Both the position numbers and the translations under genes were made by a program. 54,168 nt of DNA, taken from the IMG/VR virus record IMGVR_UViG_3300042197_001558, positions 1 to 54,168 of that record; one strand, 5' to 3'. This document shows positions 30,431 through 37,704 of the stretch, in pieces. Numbering within the stretch: position 1 is the first letter of the stretch; each line of letters begins with the position of its first letter. The notes beneath the pieces are model-generated. The model did no database searches. It saw nothing but the letters and a program-made list of their open reading frames with translations, and had not been told where the DNA came from. This DNA comes from a virus.

Positions 30431-30816
30431 GTGACGAAAATCGTCGTCAATTGATTAGTGATGGCATTGCCTTCATGCGATCAATCAGTGACCAATATGG
30501 CACAGAAACTGGTCTTCAACTGTGGGACAGGATCTGTGAAGTGTTGGATCCTAATGTCAAGGGTGAAATCTTTATTGCCATGTTGACTGGTGATACCAGA
30601 GCAAAATTGACTATCTCGTGTAGTTCAGTTCAATTTAGCACAAATAGGATCCCCCACATCAAGGCAATTCGTGAAGTGACTGGGCTTGGTCTTAAAGAGG
30701 CTAAGGATTTGAGTGATCTTATGTTCAATGGACAGCCGGTGTCTATTACTGTCAAAGAAGGACTTTCAAGGCAATATGCTAGAGATTTTCTAAGAGATGC
30801 TGGTCTTATTGTTTAA
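30427..30816 (+). CDS. protein with ribosomal L7/L12 C-terminal-like domain
   Basis: 129 aa. Residues ~75-129 match the L7/L12 tail: IKAIREVTGLGLKEAKDLSDL, then a G-x-P and the KEGLSRQYARDFLRDAGL helix. In the ribosome this domain recruits translation factors. Residues 1-70 are phage-specific. It may bind host translation factors or act as a decoy; that is inference. ATG 30427 overlaps the upstream TGA. Confidence 0.85.
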   Translation: MSDENRRQLISDGIAFMRSISDQYGTETGLQLWDRICEVLDPNVKGEIFIAMLTGDTRAKLTISCSSVQFSTNRIPHIKAIREVTGLGLKEAKDLSDLMFNGQPVSITVKEGLSRQYARDFLRDAGLIV

Positions 30817-30835
30817 TTTTTTGAAAGGTAAAAAA

Positions 30836-31051
30836 ATGTTTAAGTTGAATCGTGCTGCTGCTATCGAAACTGCCAAAGTTATTCTGTTTTCTATTGTAGT
30901 TGCTATTGCGACTGCACTGGTGGTGAATTTCGTGAGTATGGAATTTATCATGATCGGATTTTTGATTGCGGCATTCGGATTCTTGATCAAGATGATTTAT
31001 GATAATAATGTAGATCGTCAACAGTCATCTAAGTCTTCAAACGAGGAATAA
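30836..31051 (+). CDS. small membrane protein, 71 aa
   Basis: ATG 30836 follows GAAAGG. Two membrane spans: ~12-32 (AKVILFSIVVAIATALVVNF) and ~37-54 (FIMIGFLIAAFGFLIKM), then a charged cytoplasmic tail. Function not recognised. Confidence 0.75.
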   Translation: MFKLNRAAAIETAKVILFSIVVAIATALVVNFVSMEFIMIGFLIAAFGFLIKMIYDNNVDRQQSSKSSNEE

Positions 31052-31055
31052 CAAA

Positions 31056-31469
31056 ATGGAATTCATTGTAGAGGCAAAGTCTAATTCAGTGACAAAACAA
31101 TATATTGAGTCACTGATTCCATCACTGTTGTCTCAACTGAAACTTGGTAGAAGTCGTAAACTACTACATGTTATTCTGGACAAAGATCTAGCAGAACATG
31201 GGCTTACAATGGATATGACTGACGCGTCTGGGTCGTATTTGGTGGTCATTAGGCCAGACCGAAATCTAACAACAGTTGGTATGACACTAGCGCATGAGAT
31301 GGTACATGTCAAGCAGATGGCGTGTGGAATAATGAAGCATGGTAGTCGTGGTAGTGTGTACTGGCGTGGCAAGAAGTTTACTAAAAAGGTCAAGTATCTA
31401 GATTGTCCGTGGGAAATTCAGGCATTCAGTCGGCAAGAGATTTTGTTCCGTCGTGCTCTTGAGGCTTGA
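31056..31469 (+). CDS. putative zinc metallopeptidase
   Basis: 137 aa. LAHEMVHVKQ (His-Glu-x2-His at ~79-83) is the zinc-binding motif, preceded by VVIRPDRNLTTVGMT. The tail WEIQAFSRQ supplies a possible third ligand Glu. Phage proteins of this shape are known; no target is known. SD weak. Confidence 0.8.
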   Translation: MEFIVEAKSNSVTKQYIESLIPSLLSQLKLGRSRKLLHVILDKDLAEHGLTMDMTDASGSYLVVIRPDRNLTTVGMTLAHEMVHVKQMACGIMKHGSRGSVYWRGKKFTKKVKYLDCPWEIQAFSRQEILFRRALEA

Positions 31470-31470
31470 T

Positions 31471-31499
31471 TTGACGATAAATCGCGGTAGTGCTATACT
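31471..31499 (+). promoter_or_regulatory. early promoter (class B leader)
   Basis: TTGACG 31471-31476, 17 bp, TATACT 31494-31499, extended -10 TGC; AAGGAG SD follows. Confidence 0.9.
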
Positions 31500-31528
31500 G
31501 TGTTTGTTGTCGATACAAGGAGTCAGAT

Positions 31529-31786
31529 ATGAAGATCAAGTTCTACAGCGATCCCGGTCATGGTTGGGGTGCGGTCAAGCGCAAGGTTCTTGACGAACTG
31601 GGCATTGCCGATCAGATCACACCTTTCTCCTATCAGAAGGGTCAAACTGTCTATCTTGAGGAAGACTGCGATCTTTCCACTCTTGTCACCAAGTTGGCAC
31701 TGAATGGTGTCGTTGTTGAGTACGAACAACATAGCACGGAAGGGCGTAGTCCTATCCGTAGTTATGATCGTTTTTCCGCTACCTAA
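31529..31786 (+). CDS. hypothetical protein, 85 aa
   Basis: ATG 31529 after AAGGAG. Starts KIKFYSDPGHGWGAVKRKVLDELGI, a beta-helix pattern recurring in T4-type phage small proteins. Function unknown. Followed by a 76-aa gene in the same unit. Confidence 0.75.
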   Translation: MKIKFYSDPGHGWGAVKRKVLDELGIADQITPFSYQKGQTVYLEEDCDLSTLVTKLALNGVVVEYEQHSTEGRSPIRSYDRFSAT

Positions 31787-31801
31787 CAAGGAGTTCAAAT
31801 C

Positions 31802-32032
31802 ATGAATACCGTTACTTATCGTGGTGTTGTGTATGATGCTCGTCATGGTGGTTCGTTCGACCGTGGCAGTTGTGACAGTTATTACCACCGTGTTTGCCGC
31901 CCGCACTTCTACACAGGGGCGACCTACTTTACCCAAGAAATCGTCCCTGAAAAGGGTAGTCCAGAATATTCTGCCTATATGGCTGGATATGAATATAATG
32001 AAGAATTGGGTGACAAGAAGGATTGGGATTAA
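31802..32032 (+). CDS. hypothetical protein, 76 aa
   Basis: ATG 31802 is preceded by AAGGAG. The protein is rich in Tyr/Gly/Asp (SCDSYYHRVCRPHFYTG), with three Cys in the first half. Not recognised. Confidence 0.72.
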   Translation: MNTVTYRGVVYDARHGGSFDRGSCDSYYHRVCRPHFYTGATYFTQEIVPEKGSPEYSAYMAGYEYNEELGDKKDWD

Positions 32033-32044
32033 TAACCATTAATC

Positions 32045-32080
32045 GATCCTCTTTGGACCATAAATAGGGCAGAGAGGATC
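32045..32080 (+). promoter_or_regulatory. inverted repeat around a late-type box
   Basis: GATCCTCT (32045-32052) and AGAGGATC (32073-32080) flank CATAAATA at 32059-32066. The arms could be an operator or a hairpin in early readthrough RNA. Confidence 0.5.
32059..32066 (+). promoter_or_regulatory. possible late promoter box
   Basis: CATAAATA, 20 bases before the ATG at 32087. Confidence 0.45.
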
Positions 32081-32086
32081 AATTAA

Positions 32087-32737
32087 ATGTCGTTATTAGT
32101 ATTAAATTTACCGCCTATTCACTGCTATATTCGTAAAGAATTTCTATATGATTTTCAACGAGGAGAAGGTGAATATGTTCCCTGTATCTGGGTTACTGCT
32201 AAATCAATTCGTGGCCAGGCCTTTCGTATAGAAGCATATATGCCAGAATATGGCGCACTATATGATAAATTGCCACTACATGCGTTTGTTTCTAGAACAG
32301 AAAATCTAGGTGAATTTTTACCACTGGACTATTTACAAATTTGGGATTGTTTTAGTCATCACGCTACTATCATTAAGAAAAGTTTTATAGGCAATTTATC
32401 AGCAAAATTCTTTGCGAAAAATAAATGTTGGTATGGCGGCAATTACTTATTTACCATTGATAATTGTAGTCCAGATCCAAATCTATTTGATACCAATTAC
32501 AGTGAATGGCCAGAAGATCATAAATCATTTAATTTCATAGAGTTGGACAATGGTCAATATGCGGCTCAGCCAAACAATCGTACACTATTCCTAGATCCTG
32601 CTAGTAATCCAAAAGAATTGCTATTTCCGGATTTCAAGGTATGTACCAAGACCTATCGTGTAGAACAGAATGCCAAGTGGGCACTGGGAGACACTGATAC
32701 CGTGATGTACACTGACCAAGAAAAATTTGACAAATAA
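32087..32737 (+). CDS. conserved phage hypothetical protein, 216 aa
   Basis: AT-rich relative to its neighbours. Beta-rich (LVLNLPPIHCYIRKEFLYDF, VPCIWVTAKSIRGQAFRIEAYMP); similar-looking proteins occur in T4-type phages, function unknown. It has a late-type box and sits alone among early genes, hinting at a different expression time. No SD is obvious. Confidence 0.78.
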   Translation: MSLLVLNLPPIHCYIRKEFLYDFQRGEGEYVPCIWVTAKSIRGQAFRIEAYMPEYGALYDKLPLHAFVSRTENLGEFLPLDYLQIWDCFSHHATIIKKSFIGNLSAKFFAKNKCWYGGNYLFTIDNCSPDPNLFDTNYSEWPEDHKSFNFIELDNGQYAAQPNNRTLFLDPASNPKELLFPDFKVCTKTYRVEQNAKWALGDTDTVMYTDQEKFDK

Positions 32738-32755
32738 TCGTTCTTTTGTTATACT
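32727..32755 (+). promoter_or_regulatory. early promoter (class A leader)
   Basis: TTGACA 32727-32732, 17 bp, TATACT 32750-32755; inside the 3' end of the previous gene. Leader ends CGAGGTAAACAAA. Confidence 0.9.
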
Positions 32756-32785
32756 GTATTCACTGAACGAAACGAGGTAAACAAA

Positions 32786-33028
32786 GTGTCTCAGATCAAA
32801 GTCGGTGATATTGTGAAGAGCCTGGACTTCAATGGCATTGATTCCTGCTACATGATTGGCAAGGTTGTCGGCATTCATTTTGACGGTACTTTCCGAGCAA
32901 AGTTTATTAAGCGTGTTTGGGAAGGTGTTGAAGATCGCAAGTTTAAGACTGATTTCTTCACGGCGCCTCAGCAAGGTCAACAAATGTTTGACAAGCCTGA
33001 ATTTCCCCGTGTAGTCGTTATCGGTTGA
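32786..33028 (+). CDS. hypothetical protein, 80 aa, GTG start
   Basis: GTG 32786 follows GAGG in a leader nearly identical to that of the next gene, which starts ATG at the same place, so the GTG is secure. SH3-like opening (KVGDIVKSLDF, YMIGKVVGIH) suggests a small beta-barrel. Its stop TGA is in the next -35 box. Confidence 0.78.
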   Translation: MSQIKVGDIVKSLDFNGIDSCYMIGKVVGIHFDGTFRAKFIKRVWEGVEDRKFKTDFFTAPQQGQQMFDKPEFPRVVVIG

Positions 33029-33053
33029 CAATAATTCCTACACCTGCTATACT
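33025..33053 (+). promoter_or_regulatory. early promoter (class A leader)
   Basis: TTGACA 33025-33030, 17 bp, TATACT 33048-33053; leader almost identical to 32727. Confidence 0.9.
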
Positions 33054-33083
33054 GTATTCACTGAACAAAACGAGGTAAACAAA

Positions 33084-33494
33084 ATGGCTTACGTTTCCCA
33101 GGCTGACAAGACAAAGATCGCCGCGCAAATCAAGCCCTTGCTCAAGAAGTATGGCGTCAAGGGTACTCTGAGCATTCGTAATCACAGCACTATCGTTCTG
33201 ACCTTGAAGTCCGGCAAGATCGATTTTATCGGTAATAGTAACCGTGTCTGTGCTAAGTCTGGCCGTATGAACAACGGTTGGCAACCCAACACCAGCGGTA
33301 ATGCTAGCGTTAATCGCTATTGGTTCCATGAGCACTACGACGGTGCAGCCAAGGCTTTCCTTACCGAGGCATACAAGGCGCTGATGTCTGCCGATTGGTA
33401 CGATAATAGTGATGCTATGACCGACTACTTCAATACGGCGTATTACATGGATATCAATATCGGCAAGTGGGATAAGCCCTACATTGTTGAATAA
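33084..33494 (+). CDS. conserved phage hypothetical protein (LPD29-like)
   Basis: 136 aa. The pattern VSQADKTKIAAQIKPLLKKYGVKGTLSIRNH recalls the LPD29 module of polyvalent phage proteins; the assignment is tentative. Mid-region NSNRVCAKSG and a YWFHEHYDGAAKAFLTEAYKAL helix follow. Leads a unit with two tiny membrane genes and an SPFH lipoprotein. Confidence 0.75.
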   Translation: MAYVSQADKTKIAAQIKPLLKKYGVKGTLSIRNHSTIVLTLKSGKIDFIGNSNRVCAKSGRMNNGWQPNTSGNASVNRYWFHEHYDGAAKAFLTEAYKALMSADWYDNSDAMTDYFNTAYYMDINIGKWDKPYIVE

Positions 33495-33526
33495 TCTTTT
33501 CAAATAACTTGTAAAAATAACCTAAC

Positions 33527-33703
33527 ATGATTAAAATTACTTTTGTTGTTCTGTTTGTTTGGATGCTGATTGTTATGACCATTCAGGCCATGCGTCGTGC
33601 ATCTGGGCAACAGTTAGTTTCTTGGATCAAACTGTCTGGTCTAGGAATTGTCGGTGCAGCACTAACTAGTGTTGTATTGTTCTTGTTCGTTACCCTGTTC
33701 TAA
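33527..33703 (+). CDS. small two-span membrane protein, 58 aa
   Basis: ATG 33527, no strong SD (ATAACCTAAC). Two hydrophobic segments (ITFVVLFVWMLIVMTI; LGIVGAALTSVVLFLFVTLF) separated by a short basic loop. It ends before AAAGGAAATC, the SD of the next gene. Possibly acts with the SPFH protein. Confidence 0.68.
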   Translation: MIKITFVVLFVWMLIVMTIQAMRRASGQQLVSWIKLSGLGIVGAALTSVVLFLFVTLF

Positions 33704-33714
33704 AGGAAATCAAA

Positions 33715-33816
33715 ATGAATCTGTCTGCTTTGGAGATTTTTGGTCGTGTAGTCTACTTTGCCCTGGGTGCAGTAGTGACTTATGGTCTGTTTGTTTCTGG
33801 TATTCTCTCTGTTTAA
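33715..33816 (+). CDS. single-span membrane peptide, 33 aa
   Basis: ATG 33715 with AAAGGAAATC six or so bases upstream, TAA 33814-33816. One hydrophobic helix (FGRVVYFALGAVVTYGLFV). It is spaced exactly like the genes around it, each with the same AAAGGAAAT SD, which argues that it is real. Confidence 0.6.
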   Translation: MNLSALEIFGRVVYFALGAVVTYGLFVSGILSV

Positions 33817-33827
33817 AGGAAATTAAA

Positions 33828-34628
33828 ATGAAGCGTGTATTTACTCTTGGTATTCTTGCTGCTGCCGTTCTTGCTGCGGGCTGCACTCGAATTGAAACCG
33901 GCGAAGTTGGTGTTCGTGTAGACTTCTCCAAGCAGGTTCAACCTGGTGAACTTCTGCCCGGTAGTTTCAATCAAACTCTGATCGGCGATGTCCTGACATT
34001 CCCTGTCAAGGATCTCAATGTGGTTCTAGAGAATATGACTCCAGTTGCTAAAGATAATTCAACCATGAAGGATCTTGATGCTGTGGTTGTATATAGTATC
34101 AATCCTCAACAAGTTAGCGAACTGTACGCTACAAAGAATCGTGCGTTCCACGTAGTGGATAATAGTGGTGATGTCTACCTCATGTATAACTATATCGTAC
34201 AGAATGCTCGTAATGCTATCTACAAGGCAGCACGAAAGTATGAAGCCCTAGATATGGCAGACAACCGTACGGACATGGAAACCTTCATCAAGGAAGAAGT
34301 TGTTCGTAATCTGGCCGAAGAAAAGTTGGATGGTGCTCTGAACATTACACAGGTTCTGATTCGTAATGTAGTGCCTGCGGACAGTGTGGTAGCAAGTGCC
34401 AATGAACTAGTTCGTGCTAAGAATGAACTGAAACAGAAGGAAATCGAGGTCAAGACTGCTGAGGCTGAAGCTCGTCGTATGGCGGCGCTGGCTAATAACA
34501 GTTCAAGTTCAATTGCTTTTATGCAGGCTCAGGCTCAACTGAATATTTCAGAGGCAGTCAAGGCTGGTAAGGTTCAGACTATTATCATCCCAAGCACACT
34601 GACCATGTTGGGTAATGTAAAACAATAA
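33828..34628 (+). CDS. SPFH/band-7 (prohibitin-like) lipoprotein
   Basis: 266 aa from ATG 33828 with SD AAAGG; the longer open frame upstream runs through the tiny membrane genes and is rejected. A lipobox (LAAGC, Cys19) gives an envelope anchor. The SPFH core follows (VGVRVDFSKQ, VVVYSINPQQVSELY) and a long Ala/Glu-rich helix (AEAEARRMAAL) ends the protein. Phage SPFH proteins are known in T4-type viruses; HflK/HflC-like homologues shield against FtsH. A terminator ends the unit. Confidence 0.88.
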   Translation: MKRVFTLGILAAAVLAAGCTRIETGEVGVRVDFSKQVQPGELLPGSFNQTLIGDVLTFPVKDLNVVLENMTPVAKDNSTMKDLDAVVVYSINPQQVSELYATKNRAFHVVDNSGDVYLMYNYIVQNARNAIYKAARKYEALDMADNRTDMETFIKEEVVRNLAEEKLDGALNITQVLIRNVVPADSVVASANELVRAKNELKQKEIEVKTAEAEARRMAALANNSSSSIAFMQAQAQLNISEAVKAGKVQTIIIPSTLTMLGNVKQ

Positions 34629-34640
34629 TGTGTTTTTGAT

Positions 34641-34672
34641 AAAATAGCCTCTTACGGGGCTATTTTTATTTT
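34641..34672 (+). terminator. rho-independent terminator
   Basis: AAAATAGCC / GGCTATTTT stem with an eight-base loop and T-rich tail after the SPFH gene. Confidence 0.85.
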
Positions 34673-34689
34673 ATCAATCATATTGTTGG

Positions 34690-34697
34690 TATAAATA
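34690..34697 (+). promoter_or_regulatory. T4-like late promoter box
   Basis: Perfect TATAAATA, followed by a CTCAAT/ATTGAG hairpin (34704-34721) and TTTT; genes start at 34749. Confidence 0.55.
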
Positions 34698-34748
34698 CAA
34701 GTGCTCAATCTTAGTATTGAGTTTTAACACACACAGAAGGATAACAAT

Positions 34749-34904
34749 ATGATATTTTCATTTTTCAAAAACTTCTTTAATGATTTACGAATCAGGCAAG
34801 AAGAAGTAGACTACTATATTTCTACTAAAAATCCATCCAGTCCAGTTGATGTAGAATTCTGGCTAAGAAAATACGAACAGCAAAGGGTTGGAAAATGGAT
34901 TTAA
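34749..34904 (+). CDS. small hypothetical protein, 51 aa (DUF3563-like)
   Basis: ATG 34749 after AAGGATAAC. Hydrophobic aromatic start (IFSFFKNFFNDL) and a charged helix ending WLRKYEQQR. Resembles DUF3563-type short proteins of phage and Proteobacteria; tentative. Late-type box upstream. Overlaps the next gene by 10 bases. Confidence 0.68.
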   Translation: MIFSFFKNFFNDLRIRQEEVDYYISTKNPSSPVDVEFWLRKYEQQRVGKWI

Positions 34905-35032
34905 TTAAAAACTCACTACAATATCTTTGGGATTTACTAGAAGATTTTGGTAGAGCAAAAGCAGCGGCCGCACTAGCAAGAGACGGCAAATATGATTTAG
35001 CACGAGAAATAATTTCAAAATCAAAATGCTAA
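34895..35032 (+). CDS. small hypothetical protein, 45 aa
   Basis: ATG 34895 lies in the end of the preceding gene, in another frame. Helical (LQYLWDLLEDFGRAKAAAALARDG), tail rich in Lys/Ser ending SKSKC. A SD AAGGGTTGG sits upstream. Not recognised. Confidence 0.62.
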   Translation: MDLIKNSLQYLWDLLEDFGRAKAAAALARDGKYDLAREIISKSKC

Positions 35033-35087
35033 TTTAAAATGTATACTACGAGTATAATGACATACACACATACACAAGGAGAAAAAC

Positions 35088-35375
35088 ATGTCACAATTTG
35101 AAATGCCTAAGGCACCAGAAGTAAAGTTCAACAAGAACGGATATGAGATTCGCACAGAAATTCTTGGCATGGCCAAGGATCTCGTAGGAGAAGAATTTCA
35201 TTCTAAGTTTCACGGTTGGGAACTAACAGTAGAGCGCGATCCAAAAAATGGACAAGCGGTAACTAGAGTTGGTATGCCCGAGTTTCCTGGACTAGATCAG
35301 GTTCTTGCTACCGCGGAAAAGATGTACGAATTCGTAAACGCGGGCACAAGATATTCTGGTAAAACAACCAAGTAA
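35088..35375 (+). CDS. conserved T4-type phage hypothetical protein, 95 aa
   Basis: AAGGAG SD. The start MPKAPEVKFNKNGYEIRTEILGMAKDLV is shared by small proteins of many T4-type phages. Function unknown. A TATAAT at 35053-35058 might be a -10 but no -35 is clear. A terminator follows. Confidence 0.82.
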   Translation: MSQFEMPKAPEVKFNKNGYEIRTEILGMAKDLVGEEFHSKFHGWELTVERDPKNGQAVTRVGMPEFPGLDQVLATAEKMYEFVNAGTRYSGKTTK

Positions 35376-35396
35376 TATCTAATCGTCATCAACGAT

Positions 35397-35423
35397 AAAG
35401 GGTCAGAAATTCTGACCCTTTTT
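35397..35423 (+). terminator. rho-independent terminator
   Basis: AAAGGGTCAGA / TCTGACCCTTT stem with an AAT loop and T residues. Confidence 0.88.
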
Positions 35424-35428
35424 GCCAT

Positions 35429-35457
35429 TTGACACAAAATATCCAGTATGCTATACT
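35429..35457 (+). promoter_or_regulatory. early promoter
   Basis: TTGACA 35429-35434, 17 bp, TATACT 35452-35457, extended -10 TGC. The leader has a CATCTT...AAGATG hairpin. Confidence 0.88.
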
Positions 35458-35487
35458 AGCATCATCTTAGAAAAAGATGAGAAAAAC

Positions 35488-36051
35488 ATGAAGACTTGGA
35501 TTGGATCGGACTTTCATTGGGGTCACAGTGGTATCATGCGGCATTGCCCTGCTACTCGTGGTCACTACCATGATGTTGAGCATATGAATGCCGACATGAC
35601 TGAGCGTTGGAATTCCATCGTAGGTACCAACGACGTGGTTTACATGTTGGGCGATATTGCTTTCATGAGCGGCTTTGAAGCCAGTAAAATTGTGGGTAGG
35701 CTGAATGGCCGTAAGATCCTGCTTGTTGGCAATCACGATAGTAAGACCATCAAGGATAGTAATTTTCGTCGATGTTTTCAAGAAATTCACAATTATCTGG
35801 AAGTCAAGTACGATGGCCGTCGTTTGGTCATGATGCACTATCCTCTGGTAGAATGGAATCAGTGCCATCATGGTGCCCTACATTTTCACGGACATCTGCA
35901 TCAGAATCCAAGTGGACTGGAACGGTATCGTGCTCGAAACGTGGGCTGGGATTATACCGGACGATTTCTTTCTACCATGGAAGAAATGATTGAGGACGCT
36001 ATGCGTGGTGAAATCAAACGCCATGGCGATGGTGAACAACCTGTAATGTAA
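35488..36051 (+). CDS. calcineurin-like metallophosphoesterase
   Basis: 187 aa. Complete metal-site set: SDFHWGH (~7-13), GDIAF, GNHD, MMHYP and HGHLH, as in small MPE enzymes. Such phosphoesterases can hydrolyse nucleic-acid phosphodiesters or 2',3'-cyclic phosphates. ATG 35488 preferred; no AGGAGG, only GAGAAAAAC. In this genome it may belong to the RNA-repair set. Substrate inferred only. Confidence 0.88.
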   Translation: MKTWIGSDFHWGHSGIMRHCPATRGHYHDVEHMNADMTERWNSIVGTNDVVYMLGDIAFMSGFEASKIVGRLNGRKILLVGNHDSKTIKDSNFRRCFQEIHNYLEVKYDGRRLVMMHYPLVEWNQCHHGALHFHGHLHQNPSGLERYRARNVGWDYTGRFLSTMEEMIEDAMRGEIKRHGDGEQPVM

Positions 36052-36062
36052 TTGAGAATTAT

Positions 36063-36374
36063 ATGAATATTGTACATGTCGGTTGGTGTCGTGAAGGCAA
36101 TCACGACAAGGTCTGGGGTGTTATCCTGTTGAGCGAAGGAGTGTTCAATCGATTTGGATTTCTCTGTAATAAATATGCTACTTTCTGGGGCAGGCGCGGT
36201 GGTAAACTTCAGACAAAGATTTTTGAGGGCAGAACATGGGACGTTAAGGATATGTTTGATAAGAAGCTGAATAAAGGTTATAAGAAAATTAACCCAGACG
36301 ATTTAGATCGTGTATATCCAGAATTTCGTGAAGATCTGGAGAAAACCGCGGTATGGGCGATACTATCATCTTGA
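36063..36374 (+). CDS. WGR-domain-like protein
   Basis: 103 aa. FLCNKYATFWGRRGGKLQT (residues ~33-51) contains the WGR signature, then KGYKKI; the pattern matches the nucleic-acid/protein-binding WGR module of PARPs and bacterial proteins. The N-terminus (VHVGWCREGNHDK) is phage-specific. Follows the phosphoesterase by 11 bases; possibly the same unit. Confidence 0.78.
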   Translation: MNIVHVGWCREGNHDKVWGVILLSEGVFNRFGFLCNKYATFWGRRGGKLQTKIFEGRTWDVKDMFDKKLNKGYKKINPDDLDRVYPEFREDLEKTAVWAILSS

Positions 36375-36391
36375 TGTTGTAGGAGAATAAA

Positions 36392-36544
36392 ATGTTATAT
36401 GTGGTTTCTGTTTTTCTGATTATTTTGAGTAGTTTGATGGGATGGTTAGAAGGACAACGTACTGTTGCTACAGAATGCCGACTACTAGGTGCATTCTATG
36501 TTGGTACTACGGTATACGAATGCCGTGTCAAAGAAAAGGTATGA
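36392..36544 (+). CDS. single-span membrane protein, 50 aa
   Basis: ATG 36392 with AGGAG upstream. Residues ~3-18 are a hydrophobic helix (YVVSVFLIILSSLMGW). Two Cys in the soluble tail. The ATGA overlap with the next gene starts a chain of six overlapping genes to 38039. Confidence 0.65.
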   Translation: MLYVVSVFLIILSSLMGWLEGQRTVATECRLLGAFYVGTTVYECRVKEKV

Positions 36545-36909
36545 ATCAAACTGATCTTGATCTACTTGACCTTGCCGCGAAAGCAGCGGGATACAAAAAG
36601 TATTACTCACATTACTTAGGCAGAGACTCCTTTGTAACCTATGACGATGAATACTATAGCGAGGTCTACGAGCGTAGGGTAGTTGGTGAGAAAACTCTTG
36701 ATTGGAACCCCCTCGCCGACGACGGCGATGCGCTGCGGCTGGCGGTGACGTTAAAGATCGACGTAAAGCACTACGACGATTATGTCGTGGGCTGGTTCGA
36801 TGGTGGCTACATCGGAACTGGGCGCATTTTCTATGAAGGCGACCCCTACGCCGCCACCCGCCGCGCTATCGTCAGGGCTGCGGCTGAGATTGGAAGGAAT
36901 ATGACATGA
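36541..36909 (+). CDS. NinX-like (DUF2591-type) protein, copy 1
   Basis: 122 aa from ATG 36541. LLDLAAKAAGYKK at the start and a GC-rich second half, WNPLADDGDALRLAVTL, then ATRRAIVRAAAEIGRNM, as in lambda-type prophage NinX-like proteins. It is paralogous to the next gene. Composition differs strongly from neighbours. A longer upstream open frame is not used. Function unknown. Confidence 0.82.
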   Translation: MNQTDLDLLDLAAKAAGYKKYYSHYLGRDSFVTYDDEYYSEVYERRVVGEKTLDWNPLADDGDALRLAVTLKIDVKHYDDYVVGWFDGGYIGTGRIFYEGDPYAATRRAIVRAAAEIGRNMT

Positions 36910-37214
36910 CTGAAACTGATCGTGAATTGTTGATGTTTGCCGCGAAGGCGGCGGGACTAACACCGGACATCGGAGTCTATATCAAAACCGGCCACATGCT
37001 TGTCAAAAGCGAGAGTGCCGAACAGCCCTTTTTCTGGAACCCCCTAACCGACGACGGCGATGCGTTTAGGTTAGCAGTGAAGTTGAATCTTTTTCAAGAA
37101 CCTGCATTCACGTTGTATGAGCTTATCCCTGCTTCTATTGAACAAGATGCTCTCGTCGCCACGCGCCGCGCTATCGTCAGGGCTGCGGCAGAAATTGGAA
37201 GGAATATGAAATGA
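36906..37214 (+). CDS. NinX-like (DUF2591-type) protein, copy 2
   Basis: 102 aa, ATGA overlap with copy 1. Same ends as copy 1 (ELLMFAAKAAGLTP; WNPLTDDGDAFRLAVKL; ATRRAIVRAAAEIGRN). A middle segment has diverged. The conserved 3' end DNA also appears, decayed, at 38010-38060. Confidence 0.82.
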   Translation: MTETDRELLMFAAKAAGLTPDIGVYIKTGHMLVKSESAEQPFFWNPLTDDGDAFRLAVKLNLFQEPAFTLYELIPASIEQDALVATRRAIVRAAAEIGRNMK

Positions 37215-37423
37215 AAGACTGGATTATGGAACTGTGCCCTGAGATACAAGAATGGCAAGCGGAACTGATTGCTGAACATACACGGAAATTGGTAGAGGCT
37301 GAGCGTGAAGCGTGTGCGATTGCAGCGTGGTCAGTTGGTATGGATTTGTACCTAAAGCAACACGATGCGAGAGAAATTGGATCAGCATGTGCCCGTGCCA
37401 TCCGAGCAAGAGGTGTAAAATGA
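37211..37423 (+). CDS. hypothetical protein, 70 aa
   Basis: ATGA overlap with copy 2. Helical and Ala/Arg-rich (LIAEHTRKLVEAEREACAIAAW, ACARAIRARG). Not recognised; the prophage-like composition continues here. Confidence 0.7.
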   Translation: MKDWIMELCPEIQEWQAELIAEHTRKLVEAEREACAIAAWSVGMDLYLKQHDAREIGSACARAIRARGVK

Positions 37424-37704
37424 CTACAAACAGTGAAATAATTTCTAAAAATCTTGAAGATGTTTCCAAAGATGTAGTACAATACATTCAATACTTAGAA
37501 AACGAACTAGAAACCATCAGAAGAAATCTGCGTGAAGGTAAAAACACTGATAGTTCAGTTCCACTGAACAGTAAGGAAATATTTGAGGGAATAGATCGTA
37601 TACCAAGAACAGTATATATGAACACATCATATGACATTGTTTTCTCTGTGTTCAGTCATGGTGTACATTGGGCAGAAATCAAGCATGGAGTACGAAAAAA
37701 ATGA
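37420..37704 (+). CDS. coiled-coil hypothetical protein, 94 aa
   Basis: ATG 37420 overlaps the upstream TGA. A longer in-frame extension is rejected because it runs through the previous gene. Helical first half (ISKNLEDVSKDVVQYIQYLENELETIRRNL), AT-rich as typical of the phage. Not recognised. Confidence 0.72.
   Translation: MTTNSEIISKNLEDVSKDVVQYIQYLENELETIRRNLREGKNTDSSVPLNSKEIFEGIDRIPRTVYMNTSYDIVFSVFSHGVHWAEIKHGVRKK

Noticed and set aside
33669-33827. Longer start for the SPFH gene, adding 53 residues
   Set aside because: It runs through two small membrane genes, and the internal ATG 33828 has an SD and starts a lipoprotein signal.
35040-35087. TATAAT at 35053 as a complete early promoter
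   Set aside because: No TTGACA-like box at a 16-18 base distance.
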